In this document: one piece after another, positions 5,843 to 14,455 of the stretch
Position numbering within the stretch: position 1 is the stretch's first letter
Layout of the letters: the number at the start of each line of letters is the position of its first letter
IMG/VR virus record: IMGVR_UViG_3300046804_000348
Location: 1-20,646 of that record
From: a virus
Length of the DNA: 20,646 nucleotides
Direction: 5' to 3' (one strand)
Position numbers and translations under genes: made by a program
Notes under the pieces: model-generated
Databases searched by the model: none
What the model was told of the DNA's origin: nothing
The model's input: only the letters and a program-made list of their open reading frames with translations

Positions 5843-8184
5843 TGTCTATACTACAAAACAGTAATGCTATCTCTGCTGGTGGCTATGATATCAATAACTC
5901 ACTTCGCTTTAGACAAAGTGCTACTGCATATTTAAGCAGAACTTTTACAACTCCAACTAATAATAAAATTGGAACAATATCTTTATGGAGAAAAAGAGGT
6001 TCTCCTGGAACTTATGACACAATATATGGAACTGTAAGCACAACAACGGGAAATGGCCCATATATACAATTTAATACAGATAGTTTAAGATTTATTGATA
6101 ATTCTTCTGATTTAATGTCATCTCAAGTATTTCGTGACTATTCTGCTTGGTATCATATTGTTGTTGCAATAGATACAACTCAAGCAACAGCTTCTAATCG
6201 AGTAAAAATATATGTTAATGGTTCTCAAATTACAGCATTTAGTTCTGCAACTTACGGAGCATTAAATTATAATTCTGATATATTATCTTCTGGTTCACAA
6301 TATATTGGTTATAGTCAACCATCTAACGCTAGAGGAGCTGAAGGTTATTTAGCAGAAGTAAACTTTATTGACGGACAAGCTTTAACACCATCATCATTTG
6401 GTGAAACAGATGCAGTCACTGGTGTATGGAAAGCTAAGAAATACACAGGCACTTATGGCACCAATGGTTTTTATCTTAAATTCTCTGACATAGCTACTAC
6501 ATCTGGATCTAACACTGGTCTAGGTAAAGACTTTTCAGGTAATGGAAACTATTTTAATACTAATAACATATCTGTAACATCTGGCTCAACTTATGATGCT
6601 ATGAAAGATAGTCCTACTAATACAAGTCCTACTGTGGCTAATTATGCTACTTTGTTAGCTTTAAGACCAACATTAAGTCAAGGTAACTATCAAAATGCAA
6701 ACTTGGAATGGAACCAAACTTCTGCTGGTAGTGGTTCATTTGTTTGTTCATCTATAGGCGTATTTAGTGGAAAATGGTATGCAGAGTTTTCATTTAGTGG
6801 AAGCGTAAACTCAACATCATCTTTTGTTGGTTTTGGCACTATGTATAACATTTATGGTCTTGTAGGTTATCGTGCTGATGGAAAAACAGAAGGTGGAGCA
6901 ACATTTGGTTCTTCATATACAACAGGGGATATTATAGGTGTTGCTTATGACCAAAGCACAAACACAGCAACTTTTTATAAAAATAATGTAAGTCAAGGAA
7001 CACAGTCATTTACTATTGACCAAGCAGTAGGCGGTGCTTTTGTAGCTTCAACTATTGGTAACGGAAGTATTATTATTGCTAACTTTGGTCAAAGACCATT
7101 CTCTTACACACCTCCTACAGGCTTTGTAGCACTAAATACATATAACCTACCTGATAGCACTATCAAAAAAGGTAATAAGTATATGGATGCAACTACATAT
7201 ACAGGAAATGGTTCTAGTGGTAAAGCAGTAACAAATACTGCGGCATTTAAACCTGATTTTGTATGGATTAAAGATAGAACTGCGGCTAATTATCATATTC
7301 TTACTGATTCAGTTCGCGGTGTAGGTTTAGCATTATATTCTAATGGATCATTTGTTGAATCTGCTTATAATGCACAAACATTACAATCATTTAATACTAA
7401 TGGATTTACTGTAGGTTCTAATGGTGATGTTAATACCAATACAAATTCTTATGTAGGATGGCAATGGCAAGCTGGACAAGGATCAACATCATCTAATACT
7501 TCAGGTTCTATTACATCTACTGTATCTGTAAATGCAACTGCTGGGTTTAGTATTGTAACCTATACAGGAAATAATACATCAGGTGCTACAGTAGGACATG
7601 GTTTAGGCGTAGTTCCTGCAATGGTTATCTGTAAAAACAGAAGTGCTGGTATAGGTTCAGGTGCATGGCCTGTATGGCATAAATCACTTACAGGTGGAAC
7701 TTATTATCTTTTCTTAAATACAACTGCTGCACAATCAAATGCTAATAATAACTTTACTGCAACACCAACAAGCACAGTATTAAATTTAGGAACATCTGAC
7801 ACAAATAATACTGCAACAATGGTAGCATATTGCTGGGCAGAAATAGCAGGGTTTAGTAAGTTTGGTTCTTATACAGGTAATGGTTCTACAGACGGTCCAT
7901 TTATTTATTTAGGATTTAGACCTAAATATTTCTTAATTAAACGAATAGATTCTGCTGGATTTAGCTGGAATGTAGTTGATTCATCAACAAGCCCCTATAA
8001 TGTTACACCTAATGAATTACAACCAAACACTAGTGGAGCAGAAAGCACAGGTAATACTACTTATGACTTTATTTCTAATGGTGTAAAAATAAGAACTACA
8101 AGTACAGATAAAAATGCTTCAGGCGGAACATATATTTACGCAGCATTTGCAGAAAACCCATTCAAAAATAGCTTGGCAAGGTAA
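5842..8184 (+). CDS. Large LamG/SPRY multi-domain adhesin (receptor-binding tail protein)
   Basis: The start is the ATG at 5842, which overlaps the previous stop (TAATG) with AGGAG about 13 nt upstream; 9 further in-frame codons upstream are inside the fibre gene and unlikely. The 780-residue product has a concanavalin/LamG-like jelly roll at about 20-190 (LRFRQSATAYLSRTF ... GTISLWRKRG ... WYHIVVAID ... VKIYVNGSQI). A SPRY-like domain follows at about 285-420 (KWYAEFSFSG ... VGFG ... GDIIGVAYD ... ATFYKNN). Three related C-terminal modules follow at about 452-545, 572-670 and 676-775, each opening TYTGN or SYTGN. Such modules bind cell-surface sugars. It has no signal peptide, so it is assembled on the virion. 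It most likely recognises the host. Confidence 0.8.
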   Translation: MSILQNSNAISAGGYDINNSLRFRQSATAYLSRTFTTPTNNKIGTISLWRKRGSPGTYDTIYGTVSTTTGNGPYIQFNTDSLRFIDNSSDLMSSQVFRDYSAWYHIVVAIDTTQATASNRVKIYVNGSQITAFSSATYGALNYNSDILSSGSQYIGYSQPSNARGAEGYLAEVNFIDGQALTPSSFGETDAVTGVWKAKKYTGTYGTNGFYLKFSDIATTSGSNTGLGKDFSGNGNYFNTNNISVTSGSTYDAMKDSPTNTSPTVANYATLLALRPTLSQGNYQNANLEWNQTSAGSGSFVCSSIGVFSGKWYAEFSFSGSVNSTSSFVGFGTMYNIYGLVGYRADGKTEGGATFGSSYTTGDIIGVAYDQSTNTATFYKNNVSQGTQSFTIDQAVGGAFVASTIGNGSIIIANFGQRPFSYTPPTGFVALNTYNLPDSTIKKGNKYMDATTYTGNGSSGKAVTNTAAFKPDFVWIKDRTAANYHILTDSVRGVGLALYSNGSFVESAYNAQTLQSFNTNGFTVGSNGDVNTNTNSYVGWQWQAGQGSTSSNTSGSITSTVSVNATAGFSIVTYTGNNTSGATVGHGLGVVPAMVICKNRSAGIGSGAWPVWHKSLTGGTYYLFLNTTAAQSNANNNFTATPTSTVLNLGTSDTNNTATMVAYCWAEIAGFSKFGSYTGNGSTDGPFIYLGFRPKYFLIKRIDSAGFSWNVVDSSTSPYNVTPNELQPNTSGAESTGNTTYDFISNGVKIRTTSTDKNASGGTYIYAAFAENPFKNSLAR
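7195..8157 (+). repeat. Three diverged C-terminal adhesin modules
   Basis: Residues 452 onward contain three related modules that begin TYTGNGSSGKAV, TYTGNNTSGATV and SYTGNGSTDGPF. Each continues with a '[FL]xP[DAK][FMY][VF][WIL]IK' strand (KPDFVWIKDR, VPAMVICKNR, RPKYFLIKRI), and they end in aromatic strands such as YVGWQWQAG, VAYCWAEIAG and YAAFAENPF. They look like internal triplication of one phage fibre domain. Confidence 0.75.
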
Positions 8185-8205
8185 CAATTTAACAAAGGAA
8201 AAATT

Positions 8206-8667
8206 ATGTTTTTATTAAACGGAAAACACTTACCAGAAGGCACATCCTTCTATGATGCTAATGGCAACCAATATGGTTCTGGTTGGCTTAACCAAGCTAC
8301 AGAAGAACAAAAGGCAGCCATTGGTATTACATGGGTAGCTGACCCTACACCTATTGATACTCGCTTCTATTGGGATGCTAACTTACCTAAAGCACTTGAA
8401 GATAAGCTAGAAGAAGATGGTTCTACTACTAAAGGTCTAAAGTCTACATTTACTGCACAAATAAAAGATACTGCAGGTAAATTATTAGCTAACACAGACT
8501 GGTATATTATTCGCAAAGCAGAACGCAATGTAGATATTCCTACAGACATTATTGCTAAACGTGGTGTTATCGTAACTGAAGCTAACAGACTAGAAACAGC
8601 TATTGCTGGTGTAACAAACGTAGAAGCTCTTATAGAGGTATTAAACGCACAAAATTGGGGTGAGTAA
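8206..8667 (+). CDS. Probable tail fibre assembly chaperone / fibre-associated protein
   Basis: This 153-residue protein has an N-terminal beta part (FLLNGKHLPEGTSFYDANGNQYGSGWLNQATEEQKAAIGI). A 'RFYWDANLPKAL' stretch follows, then a helical C-terminus (NTDWYIIRKAERNVDIPTDIIAKRGVIVTEANRLETAIAG). The pattern 'tDWyviRkae...iP..i...R..i...an..e.ai' is typical of phage tail-fibre-associated chaperones of the DUF4376 kind. Its position directly after the adhesin gene fits a dedicated folding or attachment helper. The SD AAAGGAAAA lies before the ATG, and the stop overlaps the next start (TAATG). It could instead be a minor virion protein. Confidence 0.65.
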   Translation: MFLLNGKHLPEGTSFYDANGNQYGSGWLNQATEEQKAAIGITWVADPTPIDTRFYWDANLPKALEDKLEEDGSTTKGLKSTFTAQIKDTAGKLLANTDWYIIRKAERNVDIPTDIIAKRGVIVTEANRLETAIAGVTNVEALIEVLNAQNWGE

Positions 8668-10088
8668 TGCCTACGCAAAGAATAGCTTTTACAGAGTGGT
8701 TACCAGACCAACCTACGACTACAGGATCTTTACTAGAAGCTAATAACGTATATCCTTTAACAGTAGGGTACGCACCATTTCCACTTTCTGCTGACTATTC
8801 TACTGCTGCAAGTGAAGACTTAAACAACGTATTTGCTGCTAAATTTGATCTTACTACCCAACTCTTTGCAGGTGGAACAAGTAAGTTATTTAAATTTAAC
8901 TCTGGTACTACAGGTTTAGATGATGTAAGTAAAGCTGGTGGATACTCTAGTTCTGATCGTTGGAGTTTTGTTCAGTTTGGAAATTCTGTATTAGCTGCTA
9001 ATAACGATGACAAGATACAAGCATGGACTATTGGATCATCTACAAACTTTGCTGACGTATCTGCAAGTGCACCTATAGCTAAATTTATTACTGTAGTTCG
9101 TGACTTTGTAGTTGCAGCAAGTATTGGTAATGATACAAATAAGCTACAATGGTCGGATATCAATGACGAGACGGATTGGGTATCAGGTGGTGCATCACAA
9201 TCAGATTACCAAGTGATTGCCGAAGGTGGAAATATTACAGGCATTACTGGTGGTGAGTTTGGTATCGTATTGTTAGAAAAAGCTATTGTAAGAATGTCTT
9301 ACATTGGCTCACCATTATTCTTCCAGTTTGACACAATATCTCGTAATTTAGGATGTAATACATCTGGATCTATTACACAATATGGTCCTAATACATACTT
9401 CCTAGCAGACGATGGTTTCTATATGTGTGATGGTACACAATTATTTAATATTGGTAACGATAAAGTAGATGAATACTTTTATGACAATATGTCATTATCT
9501 CAACAAGATACCATTAGTGCTGCTGTAGATCCTATTCGTAATATTGTTATTTGGAATTATCCTAATACATCTGGTGGTCGTTCTTTACTTATCTACAATT
9601 GGTTAGTTAAAAAATGGTCATCTGCTAATACAACTTTAGAGTATATTGTATCTCTAGCATCTTCTGGTGTTACATTAGAAGGTTTAGATTCTTTTGGTAC
9701 ATTAGACTCATTACCAGCATCACTAGACTCTCGTGTATGGTCAGGTGGTAAATTCTTACTAGGTGGTGCTGACGGTGCTAAAATTTCTACATTTACAGGT
9801 ACTAACTCAACAGCCACACTTACTGTAGGTGAATTAGAACTTGGTTATAACTCTGTGATGACATTAGCTAGACCACAAATAGATAATGGTTCTGCTAGTG
9901 TTGCTATAGCATCTAGACGTGAATTAGATGACGCTATTACATACTCAACAGCAGTAGCTGCATCATCTGAAGGTAGGGTACCTTTAAGATCATATGGTCG
10001 TTATCATAGACTTAAAGTAACTCCTAGTGGTACTTGGACACATGCTATAGGATTGGATATAGAATATACACAACAAGGCGGTAGATAA
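8667..10088 (+). CDS. Tail nozzle / tubular protein B-like structural protein
   Basis: This 473-residue, beta-rich protein has MPTQRIAFTEWLPDQPTTTGSLLEANNVYP at the start. Blade-like repeats follow, of the form 'fa..fd....lfaG....lfkf' (residues 50-78), 'vqFgn.vlaann.dkiq.w' (102-120), and 'vvrdfvvaas.gn..nklqWSdind.tdW' (143-171). The C-terminus is LRSYGRYHRLKVTPSGTWTHAIGLDIEYTQQGGR. This is the layout I associate with podovirus nozzle and gp10/P22-like 'stabilisation' proteins that plug the tail. Residues 336-354 carry a 19-residue motif shared with the repeat protein encoded at 4134. It starts in TAATG overlap with its neighbour. The role is inferred from layout and position, not from a catalytic motif. 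Confidence 0.7.
   Translation: MPTQRIAFTEWLPDQPTTTGSLLEANNVYPLTVGYAPFPLSADYSTAASEDLNNVFAAKFDLTTQLFAGGTSKLFKFNSGTTGLDDVSKAGGYSSSDRWSFVQFGNSVLAANNDDKIQAWTIGSSTNFADVSASAPIAKFITVVRDFVVAASIGNDTNKLQWSDINDETDWVSGGASQSDYQVIAEGGNITGITGGEFGIVLLEKAIVRMSYIGSPLFFQFDTISRNLGCNTSGSITQYGPNTYFLADDGFYMCDGTQLFNIGNDKVDEYFYDNMSLSQQDTISAAVDPIRNIVIWNYPNTSGGRSLLIYNWLVKKWSSANTTLEYIVSLASSGVTLEGLDSFGTLDSLPASLDSRVWSGGKFLLGGADGAKISTFTGTNSTATLTVGELELGYNSVMTLARPQIDNGSASVAIASRRELDDAITYSTAVAASSEGRVPLRSYGRYHRLKVTPSGTWTHAIGLDIEYTQQGGR
9672..9728 (+). repeat. Third copy of the 19-residue LDxFGSLDSL motif
   Basis: Residues 336-354 of the nozzle-like protein read TLEGLDSFGTLDSLPASLD. This aligns without gaps to the two copies at 4149-4205 and 4248-4304. 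A Trp follows a few residues later in copies two and three (DPLW, SRVW). Confidence 0.85.
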
Positions 10089-10909
10089 TGTCTAGGGACA
10101 TGTATCGTAAACTTAACTGGCAAGGTGGTACACCTCGTGAAGTTTCTGAAGTTGTAAACAACCTTGTAGAAGGTAAGTCTAATAATACAGGCGAAATTAC
10201 TTTAGCTACAGGTGGTGCTACCACTACCACCATTACAGATGAACGTATAGGTTATAACTCATATATTGGTTTAGAGCCAGTCACTATGACAGCTGCTAGT
10301 ACATACTTTCCATACGGTGCTTTCCAAGACTCTACAGACCAAACAGCAGCAGCTATAGACGTTGCTTATGCTATGAAGTTAAACACTACTGATTATAGTT
10401 TAGGTGTTTCAGTTACAAATACGTCAAGAATAAAGGTAGATTATTCTGGTTTATATAACTTGCAGTTTTCTTCTCAATTTGTAAATACAGATACTCAAAT
10501 ACATGATGTATCTATATGGATAAGAAAGAATGGAACTAATGTTGATGGAACAAATGGTGATGTATCTGTTCCTAATAGTCATGGCGGCACAGACGGTAAA
10601 GCTATTGCAGGTTGGAATTACTATATAGAACTTGCTAAAGATGACTATGTAGAACTTATGTGGAAAACAAATAGCACACAAGTATCTATGCAATATTCAC
10701 CAGCAGTAGCGTATTCAGCAGGTGTAACACCAGCAGTTCCAGCAACAGCATCTGTTATAGCTACGTTACAGTATTTAAGTTCTAACTCATACACTACTAA
10801 TTTATTTACAGAAACATATGTGAGTGCACAAACTAAAGGTAGTGCAACTATAACTCATCCTGCAAATACTGTGTCAAATAGAACTTATCGTTATATAATA
10901 GTAGGATGA
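10088..10909 (+). CDS. Fibre/structural protein with C1q-like domain nested in a fibre domain
   Basis: This 273-residue protein begins MSRDMYRKLNWQGGTPREVSEVVNNLVEGKSNNTG, an N-terminus I know from podovirus structural genes that follow the nozzle gene. Residues 35-70 (GEITLATGGATTTTITDERI) and 240-273 (TYVSAQTKGSATITHPAN ... NRTYRYIIVG) look like the two halves of a small fibre domain that is usually continuous. Between them, about 76-230 resembles a C1q/TNF-like jelly roll (IKVDYSGLYNLQFSSQF ... VSIWIRKNGT ... GWNYYIELAKDDYVELMW). It is probably trimeric and exposed, possibly contacting the receptor. It overlaps the GNAT-like gene by ATGA. Confidence 0.7.
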   Translation: MSRDMYRKLNWQGGTPREVSEVVNNLVEGKSNNTGEITLATGGATTTTITDERIGYNSYIGLEPVTMTAASTYFPYGAFQDSTDQTAAAIDVAYAMKLNTTDYSLGVSVTNTSRIKVDYSGLYNLQFSSQFVNTDTQIHDVSIWIRKNGTNVDGTNGDVSVPNSHGGTDGKAIAGWNYYIELAKDDYVELMWKTNSTQVSMQYSPAVAYSAGVTPAVPATASVIATLQYLSSNSYTTNLFTETYVSAQTKGSATITHPANTVSNRTYRYIIVG

Positions 10910-11304
10910 TATTACATTATATACCAAAAGATAATTTACGTCAACATTGGGAATACATTAGACACGGATTAGAAATAGTCAGGTCTAAAGGTCATACAGA
11001 GTACATACCAGAAGACGTATATTGTGATTGCTATGAGCAACGTTCTATGTTGTTTATGGGCATTATAGATCACAAACCAGTAGGATTCGTAGTACTTCAA
11101 CCAATCGGAAACAGGCTTCATGTATGGGCTGCATGGTCATTAATTAATGACGATACACTCTTTATGCAAGCATTTCAAGAGATTCAACAAATAGCAAAAC
11201 AAGGCGGTAAAACTAAAGTTACGTTTAACTCTGAAAGACGTGGATGGGAACGTAAAGCAAGACAAATGGGTTTTAAACCTCAAACATGGGAATATACACT
11301 TTAA
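10906..11304 (+). CDS. GNAT-like protein of the podovirus late cluster
   Basis: This 132-residue protein shows a GNAT-type alternation: an N-terminal helix (WEYIRHGLEIVRSKG), strands FMGIIDHKPVGFVVLQPIGNRLHVWAAW, a helix (FMQAFQEIQQIAKQGG), a strand KVTFNSE, then RRGWERKARQMGFKPQTWEYTL. The 'fl.g..dg..vGf.v......lhVwaaw' core and the final 'Gf.......y.l' are usual in small phage acetyltransferase-fold proteins placed between tail and internal-virion genes. The acetyl-CoA P-loop (Q/RxxGxG/A) is not clear, so catalytic activity is doubtful and the fold may serve a structural or assembly role. The start overlaps the previous stop (ATGA). Confidence 0.65.
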   Translation: MILHYIPKDNLRQHWEYIRHGLEIVRSKGHTEYIPEDVYCDCYEQRSMLFMGIIDHKPVGFVVLQPIGNRLHVWAAWSLINDDTLFMQAFQEIQQIAKQGGKTKVTFNSERRGWERKARQMGFKPQTWEYTL

Positions 11305-11313
11305 GGAAAGAAT

Positions 11314-12426
11314 ATGTTTAAGTTACACAATTGGGTACAAGAATTAGTACAATCAGTTACATTTTATGGTGGCGGTGGAGGTGGAGGTCAACAATCATCT
11401 ACTACTAAACAAGAACTAGATCCCACTATTAGACCATATGTAGAATATGGTTTAGGTGAAGCTAAAAACTTATATCAAACAACAACCCCAGAATACTTTA
11501 AAGGTGCAACCTATGTAAGTCCATCAGCACAAACAGAAGCAGCATTATCTGCAGCTGAAGCACAAGCAAGGGCAGGCAGTCCTCTCACAAGTGCAGCATT
11601 AGGTCAACAATATGATGTAGTTACTGGTAAATATTTAGCTCCTAATCCATACTTTGAAGCCGCAATGAGACCAGCTGTATCTACAGCTACTACTGCATAC
11701 AATGAAGCTATTAAAAGTGCATTAGGATCATCATCTATGGCAGGTCGTTATGGTTCTGGTGCTATGGCAGATTTAACAACAAAAGCTGGTAAAACATTGG
11801 CAGATACACTTGCAGGAAAAGCAGGAGAACTTGCTTATCAAAACTATGCTACAGAACGTGCAAGACAAGAATCAGCATCAGGTTTGGCACCACAATTAGC
11901 TCAAGCTAGATACCAAGATATTAACCAACTTATGAATGTTGGTCAAGTAAGAGAAGATTATCAACAAAAAGCTCTTGAAGATGCTATTGCTAGATATGAA
12001 TTTGAACAAAACAAACCATATACAAAACTACAAGCTTACTTGGGTGCTGCATATGGTGCTCCAGTTGGTCAAGTTACCCAAACTCAATCATCAGGTGGTG
12101 GCAAAATTGTATGTACTGCTATGAATAATGAATATGGCTTTGGTAGCTTCCGTAACGCTATTTGGTTAGCACAATCTAAAGATTTAGATCCTGCATACGA
12201 AAAAGGTTACCATAAACTATTCTTACCATTAGTAAACTATGCTTATAAGAGTGGTCAAAAGAACCCTCTACAACGCATTTTAAGGGGTGTTTTAGAGCAT
12301 ATCGCAAGACATAGGACTGCTGATATCTGGAAACAAAAACGTGGTAAAAACAGAGATACTTATGGCATGATTTATCGTGCTATTTTAGAACCAATCTGCT
12401 ATGCAGTAGGAAAGGTAGGTAAATAA
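11314..12426 (+). CDS. Probable ejection/internal virion protein with conserved C-terminal domain
   Basis: This 370-residue protein has a short helical start, then a glycine run (residues 19-25) and a Gln/Ser stretch. An Ala-rich helical body follows to about 255, with LDPTIRPYVEYGLGEAKNLYQ and SMAGRYGSGAMADL, common in phage DNA-transfer proteins. After a GGG linker comes a separate C-terminal domain (265-368): CTAMNNEYGFGSFRNAIWL, then GYHKLFLPLVNYAY, LEHIARHRTADIW and YRAILEPICYAVGK. I recall this last domain at the ends of different virion proteins of many phages; its function is unknown to me. Position at the head of the four-gene ejection-type block and the strong SD (AAGGAAAG) support a virion role. 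Ejection function is inferred. Confidence 0.65.
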   Translation: MFKLHNWVQELVQSVTFYGGGGGGGQQSSTTKQELDPTIRPYVEYGLGEAKNLYQTTTPEYFKGATYVSPSAQTEAALSAAEAQARAGSPLTSAALGQQYDVVTGKYLAPNPYFEAAMRPAVSTATTAYNEAIKSALGSSSMAGRYGSGAMADLTTKAGKTLADTLAGKAGELAYQNYATERARQESASGLAPQLAQARYQDINQLMNVGQVREDYQQKALEDAIARYEFEQNKPYTKLQAYLGAAYGAPVGQVTQTQSSGGGKIVCTAMNNEYGFGSFRNAIWLAQSKDLDPAYEKGYHKLFLPLVNYAYKSGQKNPLQRILRGVLEHIARHRTADIWKQKRGKNRDTYGMIYRAILEPICYAVGKVGK

Positions 12427-13085
12427 TGGGTCCAGAGATTTTAGTTCCAGCAGCTATCGGTGCTGTTAGTTCTGCTGCTATGGGCAAAAGCCCTATTACT
12501 GGAGCATTACTTGGTGGTGTAACTGGTGGTATTGCAGACAAATTACAATTAGGTCAAATGTTTAATCTTGGAAGTAAAGCCGCAGAAACTGCTGCACCAG
12601 CTGCAACTGCAGTAACAGAAACAGCTGTTCCAACTACATTTATGAACCAATATATTCCTTCTAGTTTATTATCTAATCCAGCACAAGTTACTAATGCTGC
12701 TGGTGAAGTAATGGGTGCTAATTTAGCTAAACAAGGTATGTCTATGTTCCCAATGTCTGCACAACCTGCAACATTTACAGATGGTGTACAAGATGTATTT
12801 AGACCTAAATTTGAAGATATTGCTAGAGGTACTTCTGCAGACTTTACAGGTGGTGGTGCTGCTCGTGCAGGTACTGGTTTATTAGATACTGCTAGTAACT
12901 ATGCAACACAAAACCCACTCATGGTAGCAAGTGCAGGTAAATCTATTCTTGATGTTTATAATCAAGCTGAACAAGCAGATAAACAAAGATTGCAAGAAGC
13001 TGTAGCAATTGGTAGCAGACCTGTTACACAAGGTAAATCTGGTCCAATGGCTGGAAATCTTCTACAAGTTAAAAGGATAGGATAA
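12426..13085 (+). CDS. Gly/Ala-rich internal virion protein (probable)
   Basis: This 219-residue protein has an N-terminus MGPEILVPAAIGAVSSAAMGKSPITGALLGGVTGGIADKL rich in small residues, with glycine-zipper spacing that could insert in or lie against a membrane. The remainder is Ala/Thr/Gln-rich, ending in a helix (ILDVYNQAEQADKQRLQEA) and a basic tail. No enzyme motif is present. Proteins like this often sit between longer ejection proteins in podoviruses and travel in the capsid. The start overlaps the previous stop (TAATG) with AGGTAGG upstream. The function is inferred from neighbours and composition. Confidence 0.6.
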   Translation: MGPEILVPAAIGAVSSAAMGKSPITGALLGGVTGGIADKLQLGQMFNLGSKAAETAAPAATAVTETAVPTTFMNQYIPSSLLSNPAQVTNAAGEVMGANLAKQGMSMFPMSAQPATFTDGVQDVFRPKFEDIARGTSADFTGGGAARAGTGLLDTASNYATQNPLMVASAGKSILDVYNQAEQADKQRLQEAVAIGSRPVTQGKSGPMAGNLLQVKRIG

Positions 13086-13087
13086 TC

Positions 13088-14455
13088 ATGGCTGATTTAA
13101 ATGTACAAGGTTTGTTAGATAAATTCTTTTTAACAAAACAAAGTCCTGCTATGGAAGCTTTATTAGCTTCTACGCCAGAAGAAAAAGCAGCTTTAGAAAC
13201 ACAAAAGACTTTAGGTACTTTGGCTGGTGTAGGAACTGGTGTTTTATCTAATTGGAATAAAGGCGTTGCTGCATCTATATTAGGTGGTTTTACTGGTGGT
13301 TCTGCAGGTAGACAAGCTCCTATTACCAATCTTTTTACTCAACAAAAGAATATTCTTGAGTATGGAGATCTTTTAAATAAAGTTAAAAAAGGCACATTTG
13401 AAGCACAAGAAGCTGAATTAAAAAATGCTGCATGGGTAGATGCTATTAACAAAGCTCCAGATGCTGCAACAAGAAATCAACTTATATTAAATGCTCCAGA
13501 AGTAGTAAAAGCACAATTAGGTGCTTCACCATTATATAACAAAGATTTACAAGTATTTTCTAACGCTATTGGTAAACCAGTTAATTTATGGGATGCTAAC
13601 GACTATAGAAACTATAGTGCATATATGGAAAGACCTACAGCAGAAACAGTTGGTAAAGAAGCTGTAAATCGTGAGAGACTTGCATATGAAACTGGTAGAA
13701 CAATTACTCCTATGGAGACTAAAGAGCAATTCTTAAATAGAATTACAGGTCAACCTATAGGTCAACCTCAAGGTAACCTAACAGGTACCACACAAGGTAC
13801 ACCTACAGGTAAGCCATCTACTGGATTTAAACAACCAGAAAAAGAAATTAAAACAGGAGTTCCTCTTGTGGAAAGTTCTGCTATTGCTCCAAAGAATAAA
13901 GAACAACTTCTTATTGAGCAACCTAAAGCTACAGAAGCTACAGAGTACGCATTAAATACTACTAGAAATATTAGAAATGCTGCTAGAAGACTTTTAGATA
14001 ATCCTAACTTTAAAGAAGCTTTTGGTAAAGATGGTGTACTAAAATCTTACATTCCTAATACAGAAGCTGCAAGTGCTGCTGCAGAACTAGAAACTCTTAA
14101 AAACCAATTGTTCTTACAAGGCATTACAGAAATGAGAAATGCTTCTCAAACTGGTGCTGCTGTTGGTAACGTAACAGAAAAAGAAGGTAGTAGATTTGAA
14201 AACTTAAAAGCATCTCTACAACAAAAGAAAAAGTTTTCAGATATTGTTTCAGAGCTAGAAAGACTTGATAAGGAAATGGAAACAACTGAAAAACGTGTTT
14301 CTAATTCTTATAACAGAACATATAGACCAGCTGAATTTATTATTGAACCTTTGTATGAGCGTGGTACTTACAAAGCAGCTCCATCATCTAGAGATATACC
14401 ATTAAACATACCTGTTGGTGGTAAAGGCAATTGGAGTATTAAGGAGATTAAATAA
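13088..14455 (+). CDS. Probable internal virion/ejection protein
   Basis: This is a 455-residue protein. Residues 1-80 combine a helical start (VQGLLDKFFLTKQSPAMEALLA) with a glycine-rich segment (GTLAGVGTGVLSN ... ASILGGFTGGSAG). The middle is helical, then a Thr/Gly/Gln/Pro linker spans about 215-255 (GQPIGQPQGNLTGTTQGTPTG). The C-terminal domain (about 295-425) has ARRLLDNPNFKEAFG, AELETLKNQLFLQGITEMRNASQTGAAVGNVTEKEGSRFENLKA and a coiled coil. The 'R..s.TGaavGnvtEkEg..le' segment is one I associate with phage ejection proteins. The SD AAGGATAGG precedes the ATG. The gene ends in TAATG overlap with its neighbour. Confidence 0.65.
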   Translation: MADLNVQGLLDKFFLTKQSPAMEALLASTPEEKAALETQKTLGTLAGVGTGVLSNWNKGVAASILGGFTGGSAGRQAPITNLFTQQKNILEYGDLLNKVKKGTFEAQEAELKNAAWVDAINKAPDAATRNQLILNAPEVVKAQLGASPLYNKDLQVFSNAIGKPVNLWDANDYRNYSAYMERPTAETVGKEAVNRERLAYETGRTITPMETKEQFLNRITGQPIGQPQGNLTGTTQGTPTGKPSTGFKQPEKEIKTGVPLVESSAIAPKNKEQLLIEQPKATEATEYALNTTRNIRNAARRLLDNPNFKEAFGKDGVLKSYIPNTEAASAAAELETLKNQLFLQGITEMRNASQTGAAVGNVTEKEGSRFENLKASLQQKKKFSDIVSELERLDKEMETTEKRVSNSYNRTYRPAEFIIEPLYERGTYKAAPSSRDIPLNIPVGGKGNWSIKEIK

